Source of the DNA: WFTC01 sp047635955
Lineage (GTDB): Bacteria > Patescibacteriota > Gracilibacteria > UBA1369 > 2-02-FULL-48-14
Assembly: GCA_047635955.1 (NCBI GenBank)
Contig: JBLIGW010000011.1
Location: 1-17,083 of the forward strand
Direction: 5' to 3'
DNA length: 17,083 nucleotides
Of the stretch, positions 1-7,182 are shown in pieces. The notes under the pieces are model-generated. The model made no database searches. It worked only from the letters and a program-made list of their open reading frames with translations, and was not told where the DNA came from. Each line of letters begins with the position of its first letter. The stretch's first letter is position 1. Made by a program: the position numbers and the translations under genes.

Positions 1-208
1 AACTGTGAGTTACTTTGAACTGGTACAAAACAAAATGAACTACTACTGGACAGAAGAGGAAGTTACAGAGAAACTAAAGACCAAGATGCAATTAGCTTGG
101 CTTTCTGTAGCTACCAATGCTAAAAAGTATAACTGTAGTTATCGAGTTGCTGCCTTTATCACCGCGATGAAGCGACTCGAAGATTCAATTCTAACTCGTC
201 GCGGCTAA
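1..208 (+). CDS. Glutamate dehydrogenase, C-terminal end (5' partial)
   Basis: This is the last 68-69 residues of a Glu/Leu/Phe/Val dehydrogenase, and the gene begins outside the window. The frame is open back to base 2 (ACT, Thr), and the GTG at 5 reads as an internal Val. The resulting TVSYFE stretch followed by N, then YW and a run of glutamates, matches the family's conserved 'GVTVSYFEWVQN...YW' segment of the NAD(P)-binding domain. The tail with AAF.TA.KR ending in RG matches the closing helix of hexameric glutamate dehydrogenases. The enzyme interconverts glutamate with 2-oxoglutarate plus ammonia in the cytoplasm. The coenzyme cannot be told from this fragment. The stop codon lies 15 nt before pyruvate phosphate dikinase, which suggests an operon linking amino-acid nitrogen to the PEP/pyruvate node. 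Confidence 0.88.
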   Translation, partial: TVSYFELVQNKMNYYWTEEEVTEKLKTKMQLAWLSVATNAKKYNCSYRVAAFITAMKRLEDSILTRRG

Positions 209-223
209 CAAAACCCAGCTCAG

Positions 224-2812
224 ATGAAACATATCTATTCGTTCTCCGATGGTGACCGCAGCATGAAAGACCTCCTCGGGGGGAAAGGTGCAAATCTAGC
301 AGAAATGACGAATCTTGATATACCTGTCCCTTATGGACACACGATTACAACTGAAGTTTGTAATTACTATCTTGCCCACGGGGAATATCCTCGAGGTTAT
401 GATGAGGAGTTAGCTGCAAATCTAGATGAGTTGGAGCACAAGATGAAAAAGACCTTTGGTAGTGCCAAAAATCCGCTTCTTGTTTCTGTTCGTTCTGGAG
501 CTAAAGTTTCTATGCCAGGGATGATGGATACTATTTTGAACTTAGGACTCAATGATGAAACCGTTCAAGGATTGATCGAAAAGACAGGAAATAAACGTTT
601 TTCTTACGACTCATATCGTCGTTTTGTGAATATGTTTTCCAATGTAGTTCTAGGAATTGGACACTCTCATTTTGAGAAGGCAATGGACGAATTAAAGGAG
701 AAAAGAGGGGTTGAAGAAGACACAGACCTTACTGCTGACGACCTCAAAGAACTGGTAGCTACTTTCAAAGCAATTGTGAAAGAAAAGAAGAAACGAGACT
801 TTCCAGAAGATCCTAAAGAACAATTAGCTCTTGCGATCAAAGCAGTATTCAAATCTTGGAACAACAAACGTGCAATCGACTACCGAAACATCAATGGATT
901 CCCTCACAATATGGGAACGGCAGTAACAGTTCAAGCAATGGTATTTGGAAATAGGGGAGACACCAGTGGAACAGGAGTGGCTTTCACTCGTGATCCTTCA
1001 ACAGGTGAACATGAATTCTTTGGTGAATTCCTTTTGAATGCTCAAGGAGAAGATGTAGTAGCGGGAATCCGTACTCCACAAAAGATCTCTGAGCTTCAAG
1101 AACGAATGCCTAAGATGTTCGACCAACTGCATGACATTCAAGCTCGACTTGAACTGCATTACAAAGACATGCAAGACATTGAATTTACAATTGAAGAAGG
1201 AAAATTATTCCTGCTACAAACTCGAACAGGTAAGCGTAGTGCTGCTTCTGCGGTTAAAATCGCAGTAGATATGGTTGGCGAGGGACTTATCACTAAACGA
1301 GAAGCTCTACTTCGAATCGACCCAAACATGCTCAATACTTTGCTTCACCCAAGTATTGATAGAAATTGTGAATTAAATGTTTTAGCGAAAGGGTTGCCTG
1401 CTTCACCAGGAGCGGCGGCAGGTAAGATTGTGCTCTGTGCGGACAAAGCTTGTCAGATGCATGAGGATGGAGAGAAGGTAATTTTGGTTCGTAAAGAAAC
1501 CAGCCCAGAAGACATTCACGGAATGCATGTGGCACAAGGAATTCTAACTTCAACAGGAGGGATGACTAGTCACGCTGCGGTAGTGGCTCGTGGAATGGGG
1601 AAACCTTGTATTGCGGGTTGTAAGGCTGTGGTAGTGGACATGAAAACTGACACCGTAAAGATTGGTGACAAGGAATTTAAAGAAGGAGACGTGATCACTA
1701 TTGACGGAGCGTCTGGTCAAGTTATAGATGGACTGGTTCCAACTAAAGACCCTGAAATGACTCCTGAATTCGGAATATTGATGGAATGGGCTGATGAAGT
1801 TCGTACCCTTAAAATCTTCACCAATGCCGACAATGGCCCTGACGCCAAAGTTGCGCTTAAGTTTGGTGCTGAAGGAATTGGCCTCTGCCGAACGGAACAC
1901 ATGTTCTTTGAAGAAGATCGCATCATGTACATCCGACAAATGATTTTGGCTCAAACTGATGAGATGAGAGAAACAGCGCTAGAAAAACTTCTACCAATGC
2001 AACGAGAAGACTTTAAAGATATTTTCCGAGCTATGAATGGGAAGCCTGTGACGGTTCGTCTACTCGACCCGCCATTACATGAGTTTTTGCCTCACACAGA
2101 CGACAAAGTTGAAGAACTGGCCTCTGAGATGGGAATGAGCTTCGATGAGCTTAAAAAGATAGTAGGGACGCTTCACGAGGTAAACCCAATGATGGGTCAC
2201 CGTGGTTGCCGGCTTGGAATCACCACTCCTCAGATCTACCAGATGCAAGCGCGCGCTATCTTTGCGGCTGCCAAACAGGTTACGACAGAAGGGATCAAAC
2301 CTGATGTTGAGATTGAATTGCCATTGATTGGACATGTGAATGAGGTGAAAGTTTTGAGAAAAATGATTGAAGAAATTGCCGCAGAAATGATGCCTCTCGA
2401 TTTCCACTGGAAGATTGGAACCATGATCGAACTGCCTCGTGCTTGTTTGACTGCGGACCAAATTGCAAAACACTCTGACTTTTTTGCTTTTGGAACGAAT
2501 GACCTCACTCAAATGACCTTTGGATTCAGTCGTGATGATGCGGGGACTTTCCTAGCTAAATATACGGATGATGGAGTTCTTCCTGCTGATCCAACCGACA
2601 CCATTGATATTGATGGGGTAGGACGGCTCATGAGAATGGCTGTAAAACTAGGTCGAAGCACAAAACCAGACCTGTTCATTGGGATCTGTGGAGAACATGG
2701 AGGAGAACCTCGCTCCATTGCTTTCTGTCATGACATTGGCCTCAACTTCGTAAGTTGTAGTCCTTACCGAGTGCCTATTGCACGATTGGCTGCGGCACAG
2801 GCAGCGCTATAA
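224..2812 (+). CDS. ppdK: Pyruvate, phosphate dikinase
   Basis: Complete 862-residue enzyme, close to the usual 870-900. It interconverts pyruvate + ATP + Pi with PEP + AMP + PPi. Visible domains are the N-terminal ATP-grasp nucleotide-binding part (GGKGANLAEM near residues 19-28, SVRSGAKVSMPGMMDT near 90), the swivelling phosphohistidine domain with GGMTSHAAVVARGMG (catalytic His450, preceded by Thr448 and Ser449, the positions regulated in plants), and a C-terminal TIM barrel with LPLIGHVNE and the catalytic loop CGEHGG (Cys822). All key residues are present, so it should be active. In fermentative bacteria the enzyme often runs toward ATP/pyruvate in a PPi-dependent glycolysis, but it could also serve gluconeogenesis; direction is not visible here. 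The ATG at 224 has no Shine-Dalgarno. It starts at the family's usual N-terminus (KHIYSF.DG) and follows glutamate dehydrogenase by 15 nt. Confidence 0.97.
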   Translation: MKHIYSFSDGDRSMKDLLGGKGANLAEMTNLDIPVPYGHTITTEVCNYYLAHGEYPRGYDEELAANLDELEHKMKKTFGSAKNPLLVSVRSGAKVSMPGMMDTILNLGLNDETVQGLIEKTGNKRFSYDSYRRFVNMFSNVVLGIGHSHFEKAMDELKEKRGVEEDTDLTADDLKELVATFKAIVKEKKKRDFPEDPKEQLALAIKAVFKSWNNKRAIDYRNINGFPHNMGTAVTVQAMVFGNRGDTSGTGVAFTRDPSTGEHEFFGEFLLNAQGEDVVAGIRTPQKISELQERMPKMFDQLHDIQARLELHYKDMQDIEFTIEEGKLFLLQTRTGKRSAASAVKIAVDMVGEGLITKREALLRIDPNMLNTLLHPSIDRNCELNVLAKGLPASPGAAAGKIVLCADKACQMHEDGEKVILVRKETSPEDIHGMHVAQGILTSTGGMTSHAAVVARGMGKPCIAGCKAVVVDMKTDTVKIGDKEFKEGDVITIDGASGQVIDGLVPTKDPEMTPEFGILMEWADEVRTLKIFTNADNGPDAKVALKFGAEGIGLCRTEHMFFEEDRIMYIRQMILAQTDEMRETALEKLLPMQREDFKDIFRAMNGKPVTVRLLDPPLHEFLPHTDDKVEELASEMGMSFDELKKIVGTLHEVNPMMGHRGCRLGITTPQIYQMQARAIFAAAKQVTTEGIKPDVEIELPLIGHVNEVKVLRKMIEEIAAEMMPLDFHWKIGTMIELPRACLTADQIAKHSDFFAFGTNDLTQMTFGFSRDDAGTFLAKYTDDGVLPADPTDTIDIDGVGRLMRMAVKLGRSTKPDLFIGICGEHGGEPRSIAFCHDIGLNFVSCSPYRVPIARLAAAQAAL

Positions 2813-2844
2813 ATATATTGAAGCTCTTTCAATTGCCCCTCACC

Positions 2845-2866
2845 GTAAGTGATACTTACTTTGTTT
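2845..2866 (+). terminator. Possible ppdK terminator hairpin
   Basis: GTAAGT (2845-2850), a GAT loop and ACTTAC (2854-2859) form a perfect 6-bp stem, followed by TTTGTTT (2860-2866), 32 nt after the ppdK stop. The stem is AT-rich and the loop is only 3 nt, so it would be a weak intrinsic terminator. A near-copy with one bulge faces it on the minus strand at 2984-2969 followed by AATTTT, which could do the same for nadK. Confidence 0.35.
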
Positions 2867-2984
2867 GAGGGTATTCTGAGCTTGGCTCGGTTTGGTTTGC
2901 CAAAGGCAACCAGGCAAGCGAGGTATAATGACCTGAGCCGCTGGAGCGAAGGAATGGGCCCGAAAATTAAGTAAGTATCACTAC
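2845..2984. repeat. 140-bp MITE-like inverted-repeat element
   Basis: The gap between the convergent ppdK and nadK genes is bounded by terminal inverted repeats: GTAAGTGATACTTACTT at 2845-2861 and, on the minus strand, GTAGTGATACTTACTT from 2984 to 2969 (14 bp perfect plus GTA, one A missing). Directly abutting them are CCTCACC (2838-2844) and CCTCGCC (2985-2991), a 6/7 direct repeat that resembles a target-site duplication. The interior can fold: an 8-bp stem 2883-2890/2933-2940 (two G-U pairs) encloses a hairpin 2894-2901/2905-2911 with an AAA loop. A TATAAT lies at 2924-2929 without a convincing -35. No ORF is visible. The nadK stop (2981-2983) lies within the right repeat. It could be a miniature mobile element, a structured RNA, or paired terminators; a single copy cannot decide. 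Confidence 0.5.
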
Positions 2985-3874
2985 CCTCGCCTCCCCCAAC
3001 TGAGTTTGTCTCGGAGCAGTCGGTAGTATTTCTGGCCGCTTCCTTGTTTGCGAATGAAACGAAGTTTTCGGGAGGATTTTCGGACTTTAATTTTGTCTCC
3101 GTACTCAAGTGGAAGGACAATTTGGCCGTCTATGGTTAGTCCAATTTTGTTGTCTTTAAATTTACGATCCGTATCTACGGTAATGGTGATTTGTCTGTCA
3201 CTTGGGATCACAATGGGCCGCACGGACAGTTCAGAAGGGCAGATCGGAGCGAAGACAAAAGCGTCCACTCGAGGGTGTAAAATGGGCCCTCCGGCTGAGA
3301 GTGAGTGTCCCGTTGAACCCGTTGGTGAAGCCAGAATCACGCCATCCGCTTTGAAACTGATCATCTTCCGTTGATCGATGGAGGCATTGAGACCAATGAG
3401 TCGCGCGAAGTTTCCTTGATTGATTACGGCTTCGTTCAGCGCCAAATGTGTAGAAAGTTTTTCGGCGTTTCTGTATTGAGTGACTCGAAGAACCAGTCGC
3501 TCATCTATATGATATTTGCCTTGAAAAAATTCATCTAACATTTCAAAAACTTTTTCTGACTGTTTCACTTCAGTAAGAAATCCAACATTCCCAAGATTCA
3601 CTCCAAAAACGTAGAGTTTTTTTCGTTTTGGAAGGTCTCTCACTAGTTTCAAAATAGTGCCATCGCCACCAAGCGTGATGACTAGATGGGCATGATTTAA
3701 AATATAGGCAGGTCCACGCTCATGCTCTTTCCCATAATAGTCCACCAGGTGGTCGTCCCAGATCACATTGCGGTTCTTTTTCTTTAAATACTCCATTAAA
3801 TGATTCAAGAAAGGCTCGTGTTTCTTGATCTTCTTGCGGCCAATTAGCCCGATTGTCTGGAATTCTTGCGCCAT
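2981..3874 (-). CDS. nadK: NAD kinase
   Basis: This 297-residue protein phosphorylates NAD to NADP using ATP or polyphosphate, a soluble cytoplasmic essential function. The family signature GGDGT is at residues 69-73, with an NE pair at 147-148 (ALNEAVI) and the long conserved glycine-rich stretch ADGVILASPTGSTGHSLSAG beginning at 176, followed by GPILHP. The usual STAYSLSAGGP here reads STGHSLSAGGP, a modest change. A DGQ turn at 249-251 in the C-terminal beta domain also fits. Length matches bacterial homologues. The start ATG lies 29 nt from the divergent glycosyltransferase start, with no Shine-Dalgarno, and the N-terminus (QTIGLIGR) begins right at the first strand. The last residues (WGRRG) and the TAG stop fall on the border of the inverted-repeat element, so the tail may have been altered by that insertion. 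Confidence 0.95.
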   Translation of the reverse strand: MAQEFQTIGLIGRKKIKKHEPFLNHLMEYLKKKNRNVIWDDHLVDYYGKEHERGPAYILNHAHLVITLGGDGTILKLVRDLPKRKKLYVFGVNLGNVGFLTEVKQSEKVFEMLDEFFQGKYHIDERLVLRVTQYRNAEKLSTHLALNEAVINQGNFARLIGLNASIDQRKMISFKADGVILASPTGSTGHSLSAGGPILHPRVDAFVFAPICPSELSVRPIVIPSDRQITITVDTDRKFKDNKIGLTIDGQIVLPLEYGDKIKVRKSSRKLRFIRKQGSGQKYYRLLRDKLSWGRRG

Positions 3875-3903
3875 ATTTGCTTTGATTGAGTTAACAACTG
3901 ATT

Positions 3904-5010
3904 ATGCAAAGATTAGCGAAACGTCACATCCTTGTCACTCGTTTTCCATTTGAATCACAATGGGGCGGTGAAGAAGTGCATACTTTATCACTCATGTGTG
4001 CCTTAGATAAAAAGGGCTACGAAGCCGCTTTTTTAGGCAGTTGCCCTGTTTTGTTGGATGCATTTAAGAAAGATAAATTTCCCGTAAAAAAAACCTGGCT
4101 CAGCAAACCACCGGTTACAAAACTTCAATTGATTCGTTTCACATTGCTCTCCCCTCTCTTATTTTTGATGGCAGGATGGCAGCTCTTCAAAATGAACAAA
4201 CAGTTCGGCGTGGACACGGTCTACATGCTCTCTCTCACAGAAAAACTATTGATGACTCCGTGGGCTCGACTCTTCAGAATGAAGGTCATTTGGATGGAAC
4301 ACGCACGCATCGGAAAGTGGCTCACCCACAATCCATGGCGGCACGTTTATAAGCGATGGAGTAAGTGGGCAAAAGTCGTGGTGACGTCTAATGCGATGGT
4401 CAAATATGTGGCGCCTTTGGTGCCCAAAGTGAAAGCTATTTCCTGCGCCGTAATACTAGACAAAAGTGCCCCACTTCCTAAAGAAATTTCTGCATTCCTA
4501 AAAGGCGGATTTGCCGTAGGAAATGTGTCTCGTTTGACGGTAGACAAGGGGGTAGACATGATAGTCAGACTTGTACACTCTAAACCTGATATGAGACTGA
4601 TTTTAGTTGGCGATGGACCGCTTAGACAAAGTGTCCAGAAAGCCGCCGAATCCAAGCAAGTAATGTGGGTAAAATCACTGCCACGAGAGCAGCTAATGAG
4701 CCTCTACAAATCTCTGGATTTATTCATACTCGCGAGCAAGGAAATGGACCCATTTGGAATGGTTGCCGCGGAAGCCATGTGGCACGGAACTCCAACGATT
4801 GTGACGGACCAATGTGGGATTTCTGAAGACCTACACAATGGACAAGACGCACTCATTGTCCCAGCTAAATTCTCACTATTAGACCGTGCCGTGAAGAAAC
4901 TCATGCGACACGAAAAAGACAGAAAAGAACTCGGCCGACATGGACAAGACTTCGTGAAGAAACACTACGTACTAAGTTCTATGGTTAGTGAGTTTGAGAA
5001 CTTGGTTTAG
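3904..5010 (+). CDS. Glycosyltransferase, GT4 family
   Basis: A 368-residue GT-B fold transferase that moves a sugar from a nucleotide-sugar donor onto an acceptor, probably for a surface polysaccharide or glycolipid. The N-terminal half carries an early glycine motif (WGGEEVHT, 20-27) and a hydrophobic stretch near 78-92 that may lean on the membrane. The C-terminal donor-binding half has GNVSRLTVDKGVD (206-218), LILVGDGPL (232-240) and DPFGMVAAEAM (282-292). In GT4 enzymes that last motif is normally E-x7-E; here the first acidic residue is Asp282, paired with Glu290. Donor and acceptor cannot be read from sequence. The gene is divergent from nadK (29 nt) and its last 39 nt overlap the convergent second glycosyltransferase. 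The ATG at 3904 is the start that includes the conserved N-terminal strand (HILVTRFPF). Confidence 0.88.
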   Translation: MQRLAKRHILVTRFPFESQWGGEEVHTLSLMCALDKKGYEAAFLGSCPVLLDAFKKDKFPVKKTWLSKPPVTKLQLIRFTLLSPLLFLMAGWQLFKMNKQFGVDTVYMLSLTEKLLMTPWARLFRMKVIWMEHARIGKWLTHNPWRHVYKRWSKWAKVVVTSNAMVKYVAPLVPKVKAISCAVILDKSAPLPKEISAFLKGGFAVGNVSRLTVDKGVDMIVRLVHSKPDMRLILVGDGPLRQSVQKAAESKQVMWVKSLPREQLMSLYKSLDLFILASKEMDPFGMVAAEAMWHGTPTIVTDQCGISEDLHNGQDALIVPAKFSLLDRAVKKLMRHEKDRKELGRHGQDFVKKHYVLSSMVSEFENLV

Positions 5011-6069
5011 GATTCCACTCGCACTCTCATCCCATGAGAACTCACTCACTTGCTTGAGGCCTCGTTCTTGAGCGACACTTTGCATTTGTGGGCCCAGTAG
5101 TTGATTGATTGCATCTGCAATCTCGTCGGTATCGTCAGGGTTTACCATTAAGGCGGCGGAACCTACGACCTCAGGGAGAGAAGACAGATCACTTGTGATG
5201 ACTGGACAGCCACAGGCCATGGCTTCTAGAGGCGGAATTCCGAATCCCTCATAGAAAGAAGGGAAGACCAGCATTTGGGCTCTGGAGTAGAGTTCAATCA
5301 ATTCGTCATGACGGACGTAGCCGAGAAAGTGGATGCGTTCTTTAAGCCATTCAGGAATCGCTTCGAAAATAGCGGAACTTTTCCACCCTTTACCTCCAGC
5401 GATGCATAAATGAAGTTGAGGTTTGGCTTCGGCAACTTTTTCAAAAGCTTTGATCACGCCTTGAATGTTTTTACGAGGTTGCAGCGTTCCCACGGCAAGT
5501 AGGAATCGATCGGGGAGATCCATTCGTCGCTGGGAAGTGGAGCGAATGTCTTTATTAACTGCGGGGTAGGCCACCACTCGAGGAATCTTTTGAGCTTCAG
5601 GTTTAAACAGAACTAAGTCACGCCAAGTATGACTGGACACGGTGACCACTAGATTAGTGTTTTTTAAAGCTCTCCCCAGGGTAAACTTTTCAAGCATCGT
5701 GGAGAACCAGTGATTGTGTTCAGGGTGTCTAAAGGCAATGAGGTCATGAACCACCATCGCTATCTTTTGGTCTTTTGGGGCTATCGCAGGGTAAATGTAA
5801 CTGGTAGTCGCTAGGAAAAGATCCACGGGATGCTGATTCAAAAACTGCTTTAGCTTGAAATGCCAAGCCAGACCTTTGCCATTGATGACCACTTGTTGAA
5901 CATTTTCTGTATTTTCAAAACGAGAATTTGCCTCTTTAGTAAAGAGAAAAAACTTTAAATTTGGAGCCTGACGAATCAGCGCATGCGTGATTTCTTCAGT
6001 GTAGATGCCTTTCCCAGCCCCTTCACCATTTGCTTCGCGGATATCGATACCAATGGTTTTGTTTGCCAT
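4972..6069 (-). CDS. Glycosyltransferase, GT4 family (mannosyltransferase-like)
   Basis: A 365-residue GT-B glycosyltransferase. The N-terminus TIGIDIREANGEGAGKGIYT (5-24) is the GT4 pattern 'IGIDaR...GiGrYt' of the acceptor domain. The donor half has LAVGTLQPRKN (191-201), an IAGGKGW turn (223-229) and the full FPSFYEGFGIPPLEAMACG (269-287) with E274-x7-E282, followed by PVITSDLSSLPEV. This arrangement is typical of WbaZ/mannosyltransferase-like enzymes of polysaccharide synthesis, but donor and acceptor are unknown. The start lies 45 nt from the divergent membrane-protein gene, and AAAGG sits 9 nt upstream of the ATG, one of the few weak ribosome-binding sites in the window. Its last 39 nt are read in antisense by the neighbouring glycosyltransferase. 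Confidence 0.92.
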   Translation of the reverse strand: MANKTIGIDIREANGEGAGKGIYTEEITHALIRQAPNLKFFLFTKEANSRFENTENVQQVVINGKGLAWHFKLKQFLNQHPVDLFLATTSYIYPAIAPKDQKIAMVVHDLIAFRHPEHNHWFSTMLEKFTLGRALKNTNLVVTVSSHTWRDLVLFKPEAQKIPRVVAYPAVNKDIRSTSQRRMDLPDRFLLAVGTLQPRKNIQGVIKAFEKVAEAKPQLHLCIAGGKGWKSSAIFEAIPEWLKERIHFLGYVRHDELIELYSRAQMLVFPSFYEGFGIPPLEAMACGCPVITSDLSSLPEVVGSAALMVNPDDTDEIADAINQLLGPQMQSVAQERGLKQVSEFSWDESASGILNQVLKLTNHRT

Positions 6070-6114
6070 AGCAGATTGCCTTTGTTAGATTATTGCCACA
6101 ATTTCCCCCGCATT

Positions 6115-6927
6115 ATGTCTGCAACGCAGCGCGTTAAACAAGGCTTTCTCAGATTGCCTACGGCCAAGAAGCTACTTCTCATTTCGAGTTTTACTCTAAT
6201 GATTAGCGCTGTACTCCCTTGGTACGACAACCAAAATAGCTTCGGAGCAGGTGAAACCTACCTGGGAATCCAAGGTCCACTCTTTATGGTTGGTCTCCTT
6301 GTTTTAGGATTGGGACTCGCTAATTTTCTCAATATGTTCCTTCCACTATTCGGAAAGAACTTTGCACGATTACGACGTAAAAGTGGCGTTTTATCTATGA
6401 TTTTAGGAGCTCAGTCAGGACTTTTACTATTAGTAGGGAACACGGTTTTCCTTCATCCTGAGTTTGGAACTAATGCTAATCATAAGGCGACAAGCTTTGG
6501 AATGACTATCGCTTTGATTTCAGTTGGAACTTTAATTATTTCAGGATGGTGGGCTAAACGAAAAGAACTCTCTGGAGAATATGACAAAAAGGAACAAGAG
6601 TTAGAAGAGATGGACGAGGCTATGGCCGCTATTAAAGCGGTAACGCCCCCGGCTCCTGAACCAATTCCTGTGAGTCACGCACCTCTGTACACACCTCCAG
6701 CAAGGCCTCAAGCTCAGTACCAAGCGCCGCAATACCAAACGGTTCAACCTGAACCTGCTGCCGTAGACAATACGGTCGACCCATTAACTTTAGATGCGAA
6801 AACTCGATACAAGTTGATGAAACAACGAATGCGGCACAATGAAACTTCTCGACAAAATTTATGGGGAACTGCTAACACGCAAAGTGATCCTTACGGGGCA
6901 AACCGAACTGGAAGCCGACTCCCTTAA
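6115..6927 (+). CDS. Four-helix membrane protein with proline-rich tail, function unknown
   Basis: A 270-residue protein of unknown function. Four hydrophobic segments are visible: about 19-36 (ending LPWY), 53-77, 91-113 and 127-146. They are followed by a charged helix rich in Lys/Glu (148-172), a low-complexity Pro/Gln/Tyr region (178-215) and a basic tail with KLMKQRMRHNETSRQ. The small N-terminal helix bundle could anchor a long cytoplasmic linker, as in scaffolding proteins, but no family is recognised. The frame stays open upstream to 5983, but those 44 codons would overlap the divergent glycosyltransferase and look non-coding, so the ATG at 6115 is preferred. It is first in a same-strand run with the zinc ribbon (12 nt away) and purM. 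Confidence 0.75.
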   Translation: MSATQRVKQGFLRLPTAKKLLLISSFTLMISAVLPWYDNQNSFGAGETYLGIQGPLFMVGLLVLGLGLANFLNMFLPLFGKNFARLRRKSGVLSMILGAQSGLLLLVGNTVFLHPEFGTNANHKATSFGMTIALISVGTLIISGWWAKRKELSGEYDKKEQELEEMDEAMAAIKAVTPPAPEPIPVSHAPLYTPPARPQAQYQAPQYQTVQPEPAAVDNTVDPLTLDAKTRYKLMKQRMRHNETSRQNLWGTANTQSDPYGANRTGSRLP

Positions 6928-6939
6928 CAAAAAAAACAC

Positions 6940-7182
6940 ATGACCGAAGAGACTATACCGACTGAAGAAGCTACAAAGAGTGAAGAACCTGCAATCTTGT
7001 TTTACTGTAAAACATGCCAGAAGGTTATTTTGAAACCAGTTAAAAGAGGAAAGAAATACGACTACACTTGCCCTGAATGCAAAGGTGATCGAGTGACTTT
7101 TGGAACTAAAAATGCAATTGCAAGCTTCTACCACATTAAAGAAAATGCGTTAGAAAAGATGATTAACCCTGAAAAAGAATGA
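6940..7182 (+). CDS. Small zinc-ribbon protein
   Basis: An 80-residue protein with one zinc ribbon: CKTC (Cys23, Cys26) and CPEC (Cys44, Cys47) are separated by a basic beta hairpin (KPVKRGKKYDYT), the geometry of a rubredoxin-like/TFIIB-like knuckle. The first 18 residues are acidic and probably disordered. The C-terminal half (KNAIASFYHIKENALEKM) is a likely helix. Such proteins may bind nucleic acid or a partner protein; the specific role is unknown. There is no Shine-Dalgarno. The ATG at 6940 is preceded by A8 then CAC. Its TGA overlaps the purM ATG (ATGA, 7179-7182), so the two are probably translationally coupled. Confidence 0.8.
   Translation: MTEETIPTEEATKSEEPAILFYCKTCQKVILKPVKRGKKYDYTCPECKGDRVTFGTKNAIASFYHIKENALEKMINPEKE

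Noticed and set aside
5..7. GTG at 5 as the start of a small separate gene
   Set aside because: The protein is the C-terminus of glutamate dehydrogenase and the frame is open before it (Thr codon at 2-4).
1332..2718. Several minus-strand ORFs of 66-145 codons inside ppdK
   Set aside because: They are antisense frames of a well-conserved enzyme, with low-complexity or unstructured translations.
2891..2929. TATAAT at 2924-2929 as a promoter within the inverted-repeat element
   Set aside because: No acceptable -35 at 16-18 nt (TTGCCA at 2897-2902 is 21 nt away), no extended -10 and no downstream gene on the plus strand.
2883..2961. tRNA, SRP RNA or RNase P RNA in the ppdK-nadK spacer
   Set aside because: No T-loop GTTCGA-type motif, no SRP helix-8 motif and no RNase P core motifs could be found; only generic stems.
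3048..3374. 108-codon plus-strand ORF opposite nadK
   Set aside because: Lies wholly antisense to a clearly conserved kinase gene and has no family features; treated as a shadow.
5983..6114. 44-codon N-terminal extension of the membrane protein
   Set aside because: It overlaps the divergent glycosyltransferase coding sequence and its start, and the residues look unlike a signal or domain; the ATG at 6115 fits the membrane-protein start better.
6070..6114. Divergent promoters in the 45-nt spacer
   Set aside because: The best match (TTGCCT, 15 nt, CACAAT on the plus strand) is too weak in sequence and spacing to annotate.
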